64,000 nucleotides of DNA from Diplosphaera chodatii (lineage: Eukaryota; Chlorophyta; Trebouxiophyceae; Prasiolales; Stichococcaceae): the NCBI GenBank assembly GCA_032358165.1, contig JAALGY010000033.1:3038001-3102000 (forward strand), read 5' to 3'. Below, one piece after another: positions 33,129 to 44,245 of the stretch. Both the position numbers and the translations under genes were made by a program. The notes under the pieces are model-generated. The model saw nothing but the letters and a program-made list of their open reading frames with translations. It had not been told where the DNA came from and ran no database searches. Numbering within the stretch: the stretch's first letter is position 1; each line of letters begins with the position of its first letter.

Positions 33129-36100
33129 TCAGACAGCCGCAGCAACTTGGCGCTGATCCTGCTGCTGTGCGGCAAGCCGAGCTTTCCACTTGTTGACCTG
33201 CATGATGCGGTACCAGCAGCCCTCCTCGTTCCTGCTGAACTGCCTGAAGCACGAGCAGATGCAGTCACTTGATCTTGCCGAAGAATTTGGCAATGGTAGT
33301 GTCATAATGGTGGTGCATGCATGAAATTGTTGGCCAGCCCATGGCGCATGCTGTGAGTCCTCAAAGCCGCAAGGTGTATACAGCAGGGCAAGCAGCATGC
33401 CTGCAGGTGCCGTCTGGTCGGCGAAGCTCGATGGCAACGACGTCGTCGCCTTCGCGGCTGTCTGACCCGTCTGGTGCCAGCTGCTGGTCGTCCGCACCCC
33501 GCAGCACCACCGCCTCATCCTCAGCTGCAAATTATACCCGAAGTGGATGATCTGTGGACCAAGCGGCACAGGGTGGCAATGCAGCGGGCACCACAATTGT
33601 CATAGGATGCCATACCATGCATGCGCCTGCTTGCAGTGAGGAACGTACCCAGGTCACGGCACACAAGGCCGATGGGCGAGCGCGTCGCACAGTCGTACTC
33701 CACGAGCATGTGCGCCTGCGGTGTCATACAGCAGCAACCTCATTCGAACTGCTCGCAGTGCCGCCATATGCTGGTCGTGACGTGCAATGCAAAAAGCCAC
33801 CACCGTGTTCAGGTGCCAAACAAGTGCACCTGCTGTGCGACGGCGGTCGCCCGGCCGACGGCATACCAGTCGGCAGTGTTGCGGGCCGGAGTCAGCTGGT
33901 TGTCCCCAGGCGGCGCCACATCGCACTGCAGCTGGCTGCACAGCCACCCGCCCTGCAGCACATGGACCGTCCTGTCGCCATGCAACGATGCTTTCCTCGA
34001 AATTGCTACATGAGGGTGTGACCGGCCACTTGCTGGTACAGCATCTTGCGTGAGTGGGTCGCAGCTGGTTCATTGCAGCACAGACCGCAGAGGAGGGGCA
34101 CTCATATACGCAGTGGTCCCCTGACACATGGTTCTGATTGCTGTATTGGTGATTGCAACATGGATCAACTCACCGACAGCGGGTCGCACAGCAGCTGGTC
34201 CTCTGGGAGCACCGGCTGCGGCGGTGCAGCGTCTGCCCAGCCGTGCGCCAGGTCCAGGCGCAGGCTGCCGTCCTCATGGTCCACCGTGAACAGCTGGAAG
34301 CCGTCGCGGTCTCCTGCAGCAGTGCAGATGCAACCAGGTCAGGGTGCAGAGACACAGTGCTTGGTAACATGCGGACGGTCTTGCACAACTGCGGCATGAC
34401 ACAGCATCTGCTCCCAGCAGAATGGCAGCAGCAACAGCTGCTGTTGATGCTGTGCAACACTCGACACCTCTCAGGAGGCGCGAGTGGCGGTGACCGTCCC
34501 GGTTGCAGTCGCCAATGACGCCGACTTGTACGAAAGCACAGCGCCCAACCACCGAGATGGAGTCCGCATAGTTGTGGCTGAGGTGGAAGTGCTGCAACCA
34601 GAGTGTCTATCGCTTATGGCAGGATAGACACTTGCGCATGACTAAGCAGCCTTGACAGCTACTGCAAATACGACCACATGAAAAGATCAATTGAGAAGAG
34701 CCTTCAGCGCATACCCCAGAAAACCAGAGGCGGATGTTGGGGAAGCGGTCAACCAGGCGAATGAATGCTGCAGGGTCGCTGCTGTGGTTCAGCCATGCGC
34801 AGCGGTTCTTCACATGCACCTGCAGGGCATCCAAGGACGCAGCACATCAGCCAGTGCTTCAAAGCCACCCGCCTGCCCTTCTGACAAAATGCAAGGTTGG
34901 AGACAGTACCACAACATACATCATGCTGGCAGCAGGAATGCACACCTCCTGCACCACTTGTAGGCCCGAGCCCATGGGTGGTGCCTGCAGACATATAGGC
35001 AGGTATCAGAAGGAGGGTGCGGAAGCAACAGAGCCTGTGTGCGCAGCCACCCTCAATGCCAGGATGTCAGATATCGGCGCGCACATGGGTGAACACGACC
35101 ACTGGCCGGCTGCTGCAGCGCTGCAGGGTGGCCTCAAACCACGCCAGCTGCTCCTCGTCAATGAACACCTCATGTGCGCTGCACGGCCACTCAGACTGTC
35201 AACAGTGCATGTGAGGAGCAGAATGTGGTGCAGGAGGCAGCAGGTCCTGCATGCGCTGTTCACGACGAAGCCAGGTGCAGGCACCAGGCAACTTGCAAGA
35301 GCATCCAGGGGGCGTACCTGAATTTGTTGGAGCGGAACCGCACTGTGGACAACCCAATGAACACTGTGTCACCCAGCTCGGCTGCAAAGTAGTGCCGCTG
35401 CCCAATGATCTGCGCATGACGATGGGCACAACATGTACAGGACCTGATGTTGATCAACCCCTCGGACGAAATTAGCACATATGTCAAGAAGCAGATGTCC
35501 TTGCCATGCGTCGGCACCTGGCGCCAGGCCTCGAGGTTGGCCTCGTCCGTGTCGAAGTCTTCGCCCTCCAGGTCATGGTTGCCGGTGACCAGGGCCCTCG
35601 GCACACCGAAGCTTGCAAGGTACTGCTCCGCAAACTCGAGGGACTCCCTGCAGCGGCATGCACTAGAGCCTGGACCTGGGACCCTGGCGGCAGGTGGCTG
35701 ATGTCTCCTCCGCAGCAGCAGTGTCCAGTGTGATCCAGCCTCTCCAGCTGGTGCGCTTGCTGCTGCTGAACTGTCTGTGCGGGGCGGCGTGCAACTACCG
35801 ACTGTACCTGGAGCCGGGCCGGCTGGTGTACCCGCCCAGATCCCCGAGCTGCACAATGCGGGCTCCGTCGCCTTTGAGCTGCTGTGCAAACTGCCGCCTT
35901 GCCTCCTCATGCAGCGCCATCTTGCCGGGCTCCAGGTGCAGGTCGCCCATGATGCCCACCGTGTAGCTGCCCAGGCTCCTGCAGAATCAGCCACTGTCTT
36001 CTGAACTGCTGTCGGTGGCAGCAGGACTGGATCCGGTATCATGATGCCGCAGCACGCAGCTGAGACGCTCCCGGAGTCACCGCTACCTGTTGCTGAAGTC

Positions 36101-36160
36101 ATTAAATAGGCCTTCCGCGAGCATTGGTGCGGCGGCTGCATCCGTGTCTTTGGAGGCCAT
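33129..36160 (-). CDS. Calcineurin-like metallophosphoesterase
   Basis: Two-metal phosphoesterase of the calcineurin-like fold; substrate unknown. It starts at the ATG at 36160 (MASKDTDAAAPMLAEGLFND), with a stop just upstream in that frame. The next exon holds TVGIMGDLHLEPGKMALHEE (D-x-H metal motif), then GARIVQLGDLGGYTS (G-D-x-G) and FGVPRALVTGNHDLEGEDFD (G-N-H-D). Later exons give RHYFAAELGDTVFIGLSTVR, EVFIDEEQLAWFEATLQRCS, PVVVFTH, AWLNHSSDPAAFIRLVDRFP with NIRLWFSG, and HFHLSHNYADSISVVGRCAF, which supplies the last G-H-x-H metal ligands, then VQVGVIGDCNRDG. The C-terminal exon reads EEGCWYRIMQVNKWKARLAA and ends QDQRQVAAAV at 33129. All canonical metal ligands are present, so it is probably an active enzyme. 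Similar proteins occur in plants and algae; I cannot assign the substrate. Confidence 0.83.
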
Positions 36161-36950
36161 GCTCGTTGTGCGGGAGCAGAAGCCCCTGCCGGCATATGTT
36201 GAGGCAAGATCAGTTCGGTGCGCTGTGGGCGGTACAACCGCTCATCCAGGTTCATCACGCGCGTCAGCGCACAAGCTGTGAGCCAGACCTTGACGTGAGC
36301 GTTACGCGACAAGGATGTAGGCTGTCAGGCGTTCGGCGATGACACAAGAGATAAGCCCATGGCGGAGAGCGGCATGTATGCCGCACAGCCAACTTGAAGG
36401 CGGATGGTACGACTGCGCTGCATCCAATACTGCCCATATGCATCATGGTGAGAAGCCCATCTCAAACACTGTCGGCTTGATCAGCCTGCAGACTCAAGTC
36501 ACAATTGACACAATCGGTTGATGCGCAGCGCGCCGCCGCCACCACTCGTGAGCAGTCGAGGAGCAAGCTTGTCAACTAGAAACAACGACAAAGCCGATCA
36601 ACTTCCAGCTCTAATCCAATGCACAGCAGATCACCCAGATGCCATCCAATGTGACACTCTACTCTGCTGTGCGGAAGGCCTAATGACCGCACATGTTACA
36701 CTGCAACCTCCCTCGACAGTCGCAAGGTGCAGCGCCACGACTGGATGACTGTGGCTTGTAACATTCGCGACTTGCATCATTACCTCATATACGGTTCGCT
36801 TCACCGTCGCAAATCATCGCAAGCACCCTCCAGCCAGCAGGCAGCACCAGTTGAAGAATCGGCGATTCCAAGCCAGGCTTCATGCCACTGCAGCGCTGTT
36901 GAGCTCATCGAATTCCCTGTTGATATCTGCAGCGTGCCCTGGTCTCATCC
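36161..36950. promoter_or_regulatory. Divergent intergenic region, phosphoesterase / TBCE
   Basis: About 790 bases between opposed start codons without a supported exon; probable shared promoter region. A CGCAAATCATCGCAAG-like repeat of CGCAA occurs near 36808, of unknown meaning. Confidence 0.35.
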
Positions 36951-39723
36951 ATGCAGCAGCAAGTCTTCCGTGTGGATGAGCGTCTGCAAATTGGCAGTGA
37001 ACGCGCGACGGTCCGCTATATTGGAGAGGTCGCTGGGCAGAGCGGCGAGTGGGTGGGCCTTGAGTGGGATAATGAGTCAAGGGGGAAGCATAGTGGCAGC
37101 ACGAATGGCCATAGATACTTCAGCTGTATGTACTCAGGTGGGTTGCATCTGTCTGTCACGCACCGCAGCACCAATGCGGTGTCTGTGTGCGGTTGGTATA
37201 CCCGGACAATGACTGCATGTGCAGGCAGCGGCGGATCCTTCGTGCGGTTGGAGAAGCTGAGGCAGACGGCACGCGCTGGTGCTTGCGTGCTGCAAGGTCT
37301 GCGTGCGAGGTACCAGGGCGCAGCCGGTGCAGCGAGTGCATTGCAATCCGGGCTGGTAGGAGAGCGGGCAGTGTGGGAGCACCAGAGTCAGATACAGCTG
37401 CTGAACAAGGCCTCGCTCTCTGGCGACGCGATCTCATTGCCGGTGTGTAAGACCATGCGATGTCAGCACACTGCAGCAGCATGTCAACTTAGCGTTCGCC
37501 CAGATATGCAATCGTGATAGCGACGGGGCCTCTGCATGGCGACATAATGCATCGTCCACTGGCTCACGTGCGCAACGGCTCCATGCATGAATGAGCAGGG
37601 TCCTGATTCGGAGCTTGCGGAGGCAGCACCAGCGTTGGCGGAGTTGGATCTGTCCGGCACGCTTGTAAGCAGCTGGCATGATGCGCTTGCCATCATGCAG
37701 CAGCTGCCGGCGCTGCGACAGCTGGACCTCAGCCGCACGCGCCTCGCGCTGCCGCCCCAGCCCGCTGTGCTGCCTGCTGCAGCGCTTGGCAGCCGGCTGC
37801 GGACATTGGTCCTGAACGAGTGTCATCTCTCATGGGCTCAGGTATGGGTGCACACATCAGGAACTCTGCTATGCGCGGCTTGCATTCAACATGGACTCCA
37901 GGAATGGGACCTTGCTCACCTCATGTAATGGACTGTGCTGTTGCAGGTGACAGCCCTTAGCAGCAGCATCCCGGAAGTGAGGGAGCTGTTCCTGTGTGGC
38001 AACAGGATTGACACGCTGACAGCTGGTGTGGAGCCACCATGTTTACAGCATCTGCAAGTACGGCAACCTGCTGTTTTTTTTGGCTTGCCAGCGAAGCTGA
38101 ACAAGCATCCTGCCAATGCGTTGGTCTGAGCAGAGGCTGTGACGTCCTTGGGCAAGCCAGAGTGCGCTCTGACGTAGGTCCTAGACTTGGCGAGTAATAA
38201 CATTTCCGAGTGGGATGAGGTCTGCCACCTGGGCACCCTGCCATCGCTGACAATGCTGAACCTCAGTTCCAATCAGCTGGGGCACCTGGCATCGCCACCG
38301 CTGACTGCAGGTGAGGTAGCCCTCCATGCTCGTTGAGCAATGGCTGGCATGCTGGTTTGGCTGTCTGGCGCGCAGATCGCAGACATCTTGGCGATGATGT
38401 CATGTGGAATATTGAACCCATGCAGGTGCACCGTTTTCCATGCTGCAGGCGCTGCTGTGTGCCGATAACCGCATCAACGACTGGACGACTGTGCAGCGCC
38501 TGGCGGAGCTGCCGCTGCTGAGCGATGTGCGGTTGAGCGGCAACCCGCTGTTCACATCTGGTGGCGGCGAGCGGTCCGAGGTGCATGCACTGTGGCTGCG
38601 TGAATGAGGATCCTGCCGATGAAGCGTCATCCAAAAGAAAAGAAAGGATATGCAATGGCACCATCCAGCACGATAGAACCTACAAGGCAGCGAAGCGCTT
38701 GCAGTGGAGTTCACACCTTCGAGTTCCGCCAAACACCAGTTTCGCCAGACACTGATGCAGAGCTGCACCTGCGCAGGTCATTGCACGGATGTCGGGCCTG
38801 ACGCTGCTGAACGGCAGTACCGTGGATGCACTGGAGCGCCGCGACTCCGAGCTGCACTATCTGCGAGGGCTGCTGGCGCAGGTCGAAGAGCGCCCTGCCC
38901 AACTGCAGGTGCTCCCTCTGCTACTGAAAATTGGATTTGGTGGTGTTCGCTTCTCGCTGTACAGTACGTCCGCGGTGGCCAGGCTTCTATGCATGGCACC
39001 ACTGTAAGTGGGCAAGGCTGTGCACGCGTGTCTCAGGTCAGCTGCACCACGTGCAGGTGCTGGAGGGCATGCATCCGCGGCTAACACAGCTGCAGCAGAA
39101 GTACGGCCAGATGGCCGGCACGCTGACGAGGACAGCAGCCCGGCAGGGTGGCACGCCGCCCATGGCGGCCAGCATGCTGACGCTGCACTTGGTGTACAGC
39201 AACGGCGCCCCTGAGGCTGCAACACACAGCCGACCTGTGCCAGGTGACAGCCCTGGGAGTGTGCCGTATCACATGCTTCCCTGAGCACCCTTCAGTAAGT
39301 GCGCAACATCGCGTCGAGACAAGTATTCGTTACCACAGAGCGTCTGTTCGTGGTGCAGGGTGCATCTCGCTTCGGAGCCTCAAGTACATCATCTCGCAGC
39401 TGCACGACGTGCCAATGCACTGCCAGCAAGTGTATGTGCGGTCGCCTGCCACAGCGGATGTTCGCAGCCTTGCTACCGAGGATGATGCGCAGACTCTGAC
39501 CGACCTTGCAATCGAGGTGCGTCCAGCCACATGCCAAGAGTTGCATCAGAAAGAGTGCGAAGTGCGTGTATGATGTTAGCTGGCTTGAGGCCGTACACCC
39601 CATCTTTGGCTGTTGCAGGATCACAGTGAGTTGCACATTCAGCTGCAACCGGCAGGTGGCGAATGCGCACAGGACATCGCAAGAATTCAGATGCACATGG
39701 TCCCCTCGCGATATGTGCATTGA
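36951..39723 (+). CDS. TBCE: Tubulin-folding cofactor E
   Basis: Cytosolic chaperone that with cofactors C and D assembles alpha/beta-tubulin dimers. The start MQQQVFRVDERLQIGSERAT opens a CAP-Gly domain (VRYIGEVAGQSGEWVGLEWD; RGKHSGSTNGHRYF, where the usual GKNDG is GKHSG). Next comes a linker ending IQLLNKASLSGDAISL. Leucine-rich repeats follow in separate exons: ALAELDLSGTLVSSWHDALA, LPALRQLDLSRTRLALPPQP, SRLRTLVLNECHLSWAQ, EVRELFLCGNRIDTLT, LDLASNNISEWDEVCHLGTL, LTMLNLSSNQLGHLA and ALLCADNRINDWTTVQRLAE. The LRR cap is LLSDVRLSGNPLF followed by GLTLLNGSTVDALERRDSEL. The C-terminal ubiquitin-like domain includes LRSLKYIISQLHDVPMHCQQ and ATEDDAQTLTDLAIE, ending MHMVPSRYVH before the stop at 39721-39723. 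The three-domain order is that of TBCE. Confidence 0.92.
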
Positions 39724-39790
39724 CCAGCTGCCATTCGAGCGACCATGCAAGCTGAGCCCAATTTGTGTATTGTGTCATGCGCAAAGCTCT

Positions 39791-40524
39791 TCACTTGGTC
39801 CAGCGGCCAGACTTGGAGTCGCGCTGCTGGATCTTCTGTGCAGCATCGTCTCCTGCAATCAACATGCTCGACTTTGAATACTTGATGGCAGGGTGTGGTC
39901 CCTGACGGGCAGCGTTATGCGCAGACCAACACCAAGGTGATATGCCAGTAGCTCACCTGGCTTCAGCAGATACCCGGACAGGATGCTCGCCAAGGTCACC
40001 ACAACGATGCCCAGCGGCAGCACCTGTCCAATACAGGAGTGGCAACAGATTGCTCAAATACCGTCTGCTGCAAGGTGCTGGGTGACGACACCCATGAACC
40101 GTGAGTGATGCTCCTGAAGATGAGCGCGCACCCAGTTCGGAGCATCGACGGACCCGTACTCCTTTCTTGCTGCCTCGGCCAGCTGCATGATCTCATTAGC
40201 AGACGCCCTTGGCGCCACCAGCTGCCTGCCACAGATGATGACATGTGATTCTTGAAAGCCCTCACATGTGCGTCGCCTGATTGGCTCACTGTTTTGATCA
40301 CTACTTTCGGGCTTATGCGCGCAGATGAGCAGCATACTGCGATACGATCTGAGACTGATCTGTGGCAGTACTACCAACTCGGGGTAATCAACCGCCGCAT
40401 GGTGAAGTCACCTGCTGCTCTTCAGAGACGGCCTCACATTCGCAGGCCTGCGCAGGTCCGATACGCCGGCGGGGCGTGCGACGGCAGGGCGCAGAAAAGT
40501 GCAGCTGCACAGCGCGGATGCCAT
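39791..40524 (-). CDS. Small plastid-type single-span membrane protein, unknown
   Basis: Four exons, about 125 residues. The ATG at 40524 starts a plastid-like presequence (MASALCSCTFLRPAVARPAG), with the donor at 40411. Exon 2 begins at 40225: RQLVAPRASANEIMQLAEAA, then RKEYGSVDAPNWVRAHLQEH and HSRFMG. Exon 3, from 40023, is a hydrophobic span (VLPLGIVVVTLASILSGYLL, then KPG). The last exon gives DDAAQKIQQRDSKSGRWTK with TGA at 39791. Phases agree for exons 1 to 2 and 3 to 4; the exon 2 donor (GTCGTC or GTCACC) is weak. The charged flanks and single span suggest a thylakoid or inner-envelope protein, which is inference. I do not recognise the family. It is tail to tail with TBCE (about 70 bases) and head to head with ornithine aminotransferase. 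Confidence 0.65.
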
Positions 40525-40877
40525 CTTGAGGTGTGGACCGCGCACTTTACCCTTGGTTGAGAGGTGTGATATGGTAAGCAAGAATCAAGTTGTCAAGCAT
40601 GCAATTGTACTATGATCTGAGGAGCTGCACTTGCATAGGAGTCTTATCCGACGTGGCAGGCGATCCGCATCAGGGTTTCATAGCACGTGGACTGACTCAT
40701 CTTCTGCAGCGGAACGGCGTCTCGCTTGGCCAGTCTTGCATCCACAAAGGCGACAACGCATTGCGGTGGCATAACTGCACATCAACAACTTGACACAGTT
40801 GCCAGGCGCTAACTGAGGCCGAGCAGAGAAGGTTTATATTACACACCCAGCTGAACACTCGCGTGGCTCGTGCAAGC
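40525..40877. promoter_or_regulatory. Divergent intergenic region, plastid protein / OAT
   Basis: About 350 bases between opposed start codons. No exon supported; likely bidirectional promoter. Confidence 0.4.
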
Positions 40878-43800
40878 ATGCTGGCAAGGGCGTTCGGTCG
40901 CAGCAGATTCAACAAGGCCAACGTCACGTCACTGTTTGCTCGTACATACGCCGCTCAGCCTTTGGCAGCTGAGACACCTCTGCAGCAACAGGTGACAGGC
41001 TTTCGAAGGCATGTGTTGACGGTCCTGCTGCACTGCATCATGGTCTCGACTTGCGGAGATAGTCTCCTGCTCATCCGTGACGGTGCTGATAGCCTGTGCG
41101 CAGTACATCAAGCGGGAGGATGACTATGGCGCGCACAACTATGCACCCATCCCTGTGGTGCTGAGCAAAGGGCAGGGCGTGCACGTGTGGGATGTGGACG
41201 GCAAGCACTACTTCGACTTCCTTAGTGCGTACTCGGCACTCAACCAGGGCCACAACCACCCAAAGGTGTCGGCCTGTTGCGCCGCATGTGTGCAAGCTGG
41301 ACTGCCAACCGGATACTCCTTCCGAATGAACTTGGGATTGCTATGTAATGTGCACCATCTGCGTTACGTTACTGAGAAGTGATGGATCACGCCGTGTTGC
41401 AGCGTGTCACGCCGTCATCACAGCGGACATGACCCGGTGCCGGACCGCAACATGTGAGCTGTGCTGATGGCTGTCCATTTCGCGGGGCGCAGATCATCCA
41501 GGCGCTGGTGGACCAGGTGTCCACGCTGTCGCTGACGTCGCGGGCGTTCTTCAACGACGTGCTGGGCGAGTACGAGGAGTACATCACACAGCTGTTCGGC
41601 TACGACAAGGTGCTGCCCATGAACACGGGCGTGGAGGGCGGCGAGTCCGCCATCAAGCTCGCGAGGTGACCCGCCAAAATGCTAGTAGCACATACGTTGC
41701 TCCGTGGTCTGGAGCCCTGCTACATTGCTGGGTGCCATCGCCTCGCAGCATCAGCTTGCTGTCAAGGGGGCGGCACCGAATGGGCTGAAGCTCGATGCGC
41801 TGGGCGATGTCTGCTGGCAGTACTGCGAGGACCCTGCGAAGGACTCAGCTGACCCGCTGGCGCACGTCACTGCTGCCCCAGGCGGTGGGGCTACGACGTG
41901 AAGGGCGTGCCGCGCAACCAGGCCAAGGTGCTGTTCGCGGAGAACAACTTTTGGGGGCGCACCCTGGCGGCGGTGTCCTCCTCCACGGACCCCTCCTCCT
42001 ACGAGGGCTTCGGCCCCTTCATGCCCGGCTTCGAGGTGCGCACGCCGCCGCACGCTGCCTGCAGCTGCCTGGAGCCTGCATGCTGTGTCGGCATGCACGG
42101 CAGCCATGCGCAGCTGCGCAGTGACATATGCCTCCACGACCCTTGGTGTTGAACATGTCTGCAGGTCATCCCATACAATGACCTGGGCGCGCTGGAGGCC
42201 AAGCTGGAGGCGGACCCCAACATCGTGGCCTTCATGGTGGAGCCTATCCAGGTGGGTCCTCACGTGCACTGGCCATGGCGTTCAGATGCCACCATGGTAC
42301 TGCCCAGCCGCCTTCTCACCACTCAAATGTTGCAGGAGTCAAGAGCAGGCGTTGTGGCTGTGCGTGCTGAGCAGTCGGCGGCATATGTGACAGCAGTGCT
42401 GCGGCCCGCAGTTCCCTGTGATCAGCGTGATGCCATTGCTTGCTGCAGGGCGAGGCAGGCGTGGTGGTGCCGGACCAGGGCTACCTGAAGCAGGCGCAGG
42501 AGCTGCTGCACCGGCACCGCGCGCTGCTCATCGCGGATGAGGTGCAGACGGGGTGCGCGCGCACCGGCAAGATGCTGGCCTGCGACCACGACCCGGTGCG
42601 CTGTCCGGCGCACGACCGCATTGCTGCTGTGGCCGGCCACTGCTCACATGTGATGCTCCCCGGCCACACGCTGTATGCTTGGGCTGCCTTGTGCTCGTGA
42701 GTCGCTCCCCCACCTGGTCGACCGTGTGTCACTGGTGTGACATCTCCGCGCTCCGTAGTGCCTGTGGACTGAGAACACACTTCAATTTCATGCAGGTGCG
42801 GCCGGACCTGCTGGTGCTGGGCAAGGCGCTGAGCGGCGGCGTGTACCCGGTGTCCGCCGTGCTGGGCGACGATGAGGTGCCGCCGTGCGCATGCAGCCCC
42901 GTTTCCTGCACCATACCCCTGTGGCTGTGGGTGCTCCCTGCGTCACCTTTTGAACTCGCTGTTGGCGCGTGCTGTGGCAGCAGTCAGTCGGGCAGGATGC
43001 ATGACCAGCTGGCATGTCGGCTGTGCGCAGGTGATGCTCACCATTGGGCGGGGGCAGCACGGCAGCACGTACGGCGGCAACCCCGTCGCGGCGCGCGTCG
43101 CCATGGCAGCCCTGCAGGTGCTTGCCAGCCGCCCTACAGGCACCGTCTAGAACCATGCAAGTTGTTGCTGCAGTGCAAGCATGACAGCCAAGGGAAGCCG
43201 GTGCTGCATCTGCCAGCAGTTCACCCTATGCACATTCATGCCGTCAAGGTAGGGGCTCGGTGGCTGTTGGAGCCACAGTTGAACCCCTGGGTGGTGGCTC
43301 AGGTGCTGGTAGACGAGAAGCTGGCGGACAATGCGGAGCGGCAGGGGCAGAAGCTGCGGGCGGCGCTGGGGGAGCTGCAGCGTGACGGGTCGCGCGTGTC
43401 GGCCGTCCGCGGCAAGGTGCCGCGCCTGCACTGCATGCTGAACGCAACTGTTGCGCTTCGGGCGCTATTGTGGTGGTGCTGAAGCATGGTGCAGTAGGCC
43501 TGACACGCTGGCATGGCCGCGCAGGGCCTGATGAACGCCATTGTCATTGAGGAGCGCGACGGCGTGAATGCCTACGATGTGTGCATGCGCCTGAAGGACA
43601 ACGGCCTGCTGGTGAGTCTTGGCCCAGAGCTTGTCTGCTCAGATGGCCGGTCTTTGCTGCTGTTGTTGGCACATTATTGAGCCGGCTCACTGGCTGCCTG
43701 TGTGCCACTTCAGGCGAAGCCAACACACGGCGACATCATCAGGTTTGGCTGCGTTCGCCTGCAGCATGTCACTGCGGACCCCGCCTGGCACCGACCATCG

Positions 43801-43951
43801 TTCTGATGGAGTACTGCCCTGCAACAGCCCGAGCATCATCAGTTGACTGCACCTCTGGTTCTGCAGGTTTGCGCCGCCGCTGACAATCAATGACGAGCAG
43901 CTGGAGGAGTGCGCCGACATCATATGCAGGACTGTTCGGTCCTTTGATTAG
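40878..43951 (+). CDS. OAT: Ornithine delta-aminotransferase
   Basis: PLP enzyme that converts ornithine and 2-oxoglutarate to glutamate semialdehyde and glutamate, normally in mitochondria. The start [20 protein letters not shown] then ARTYAAQ looks like a mitochondrial presequence. Core exons: [20 protein letters not shown] with [158 protein letters not shown] (Schiff-base Lys in LGKALSGG), [50 protein letters not shown] and [20 protein letters not shown]. It ends at 43949-43951. All residues expected of OAT are present and the protein appears full length. Confidence 0.94.
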
Positions 43952-44245
43952 GGTGTGGGGCAGTGGTGAGGCTCGCTGCCCGTGCGTCTGGCATACTCAT
44001 TCCAGGCACCGGGACGCATTTCCGGTGCTCGGCCCTTCGTTGTGGTTTGTGAGTGTTGCCTCTGCTAGTTGTAGCTCAGAGAATAGATGTCGGTCAAGCT
44101 AGGTTCGACTTGTGTGTACTGTAGGTAGGGATTAGGTAGCTAGCAGTCTTGAACGGCAAATTGCTCCTTCTGATCATGCCTACATGAATCTGGCAAACTG
44201 GAGGGCTGCTTGCTACATGTTCTGCTCGGACCGGATTGATTCGAC

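Noticed and set aside
35260..36312. A single 350-codon minus-strand frame in the phosphoesterase gene
   Set aside because: Its N-terminal part is in the wrong frame. The motifs GIMGDLHLE and QLGDLG appear only after splicing from a different frame, so it is not one exon.
44080..44130. tRNA-like words TAGCTCAG and GGTTCGA downstream of the ornithine aminotransferase gene
   Set aside because: The spacing is too short for D-, anticodon and T-arms, and no acceptor stem pairs; likely chance.
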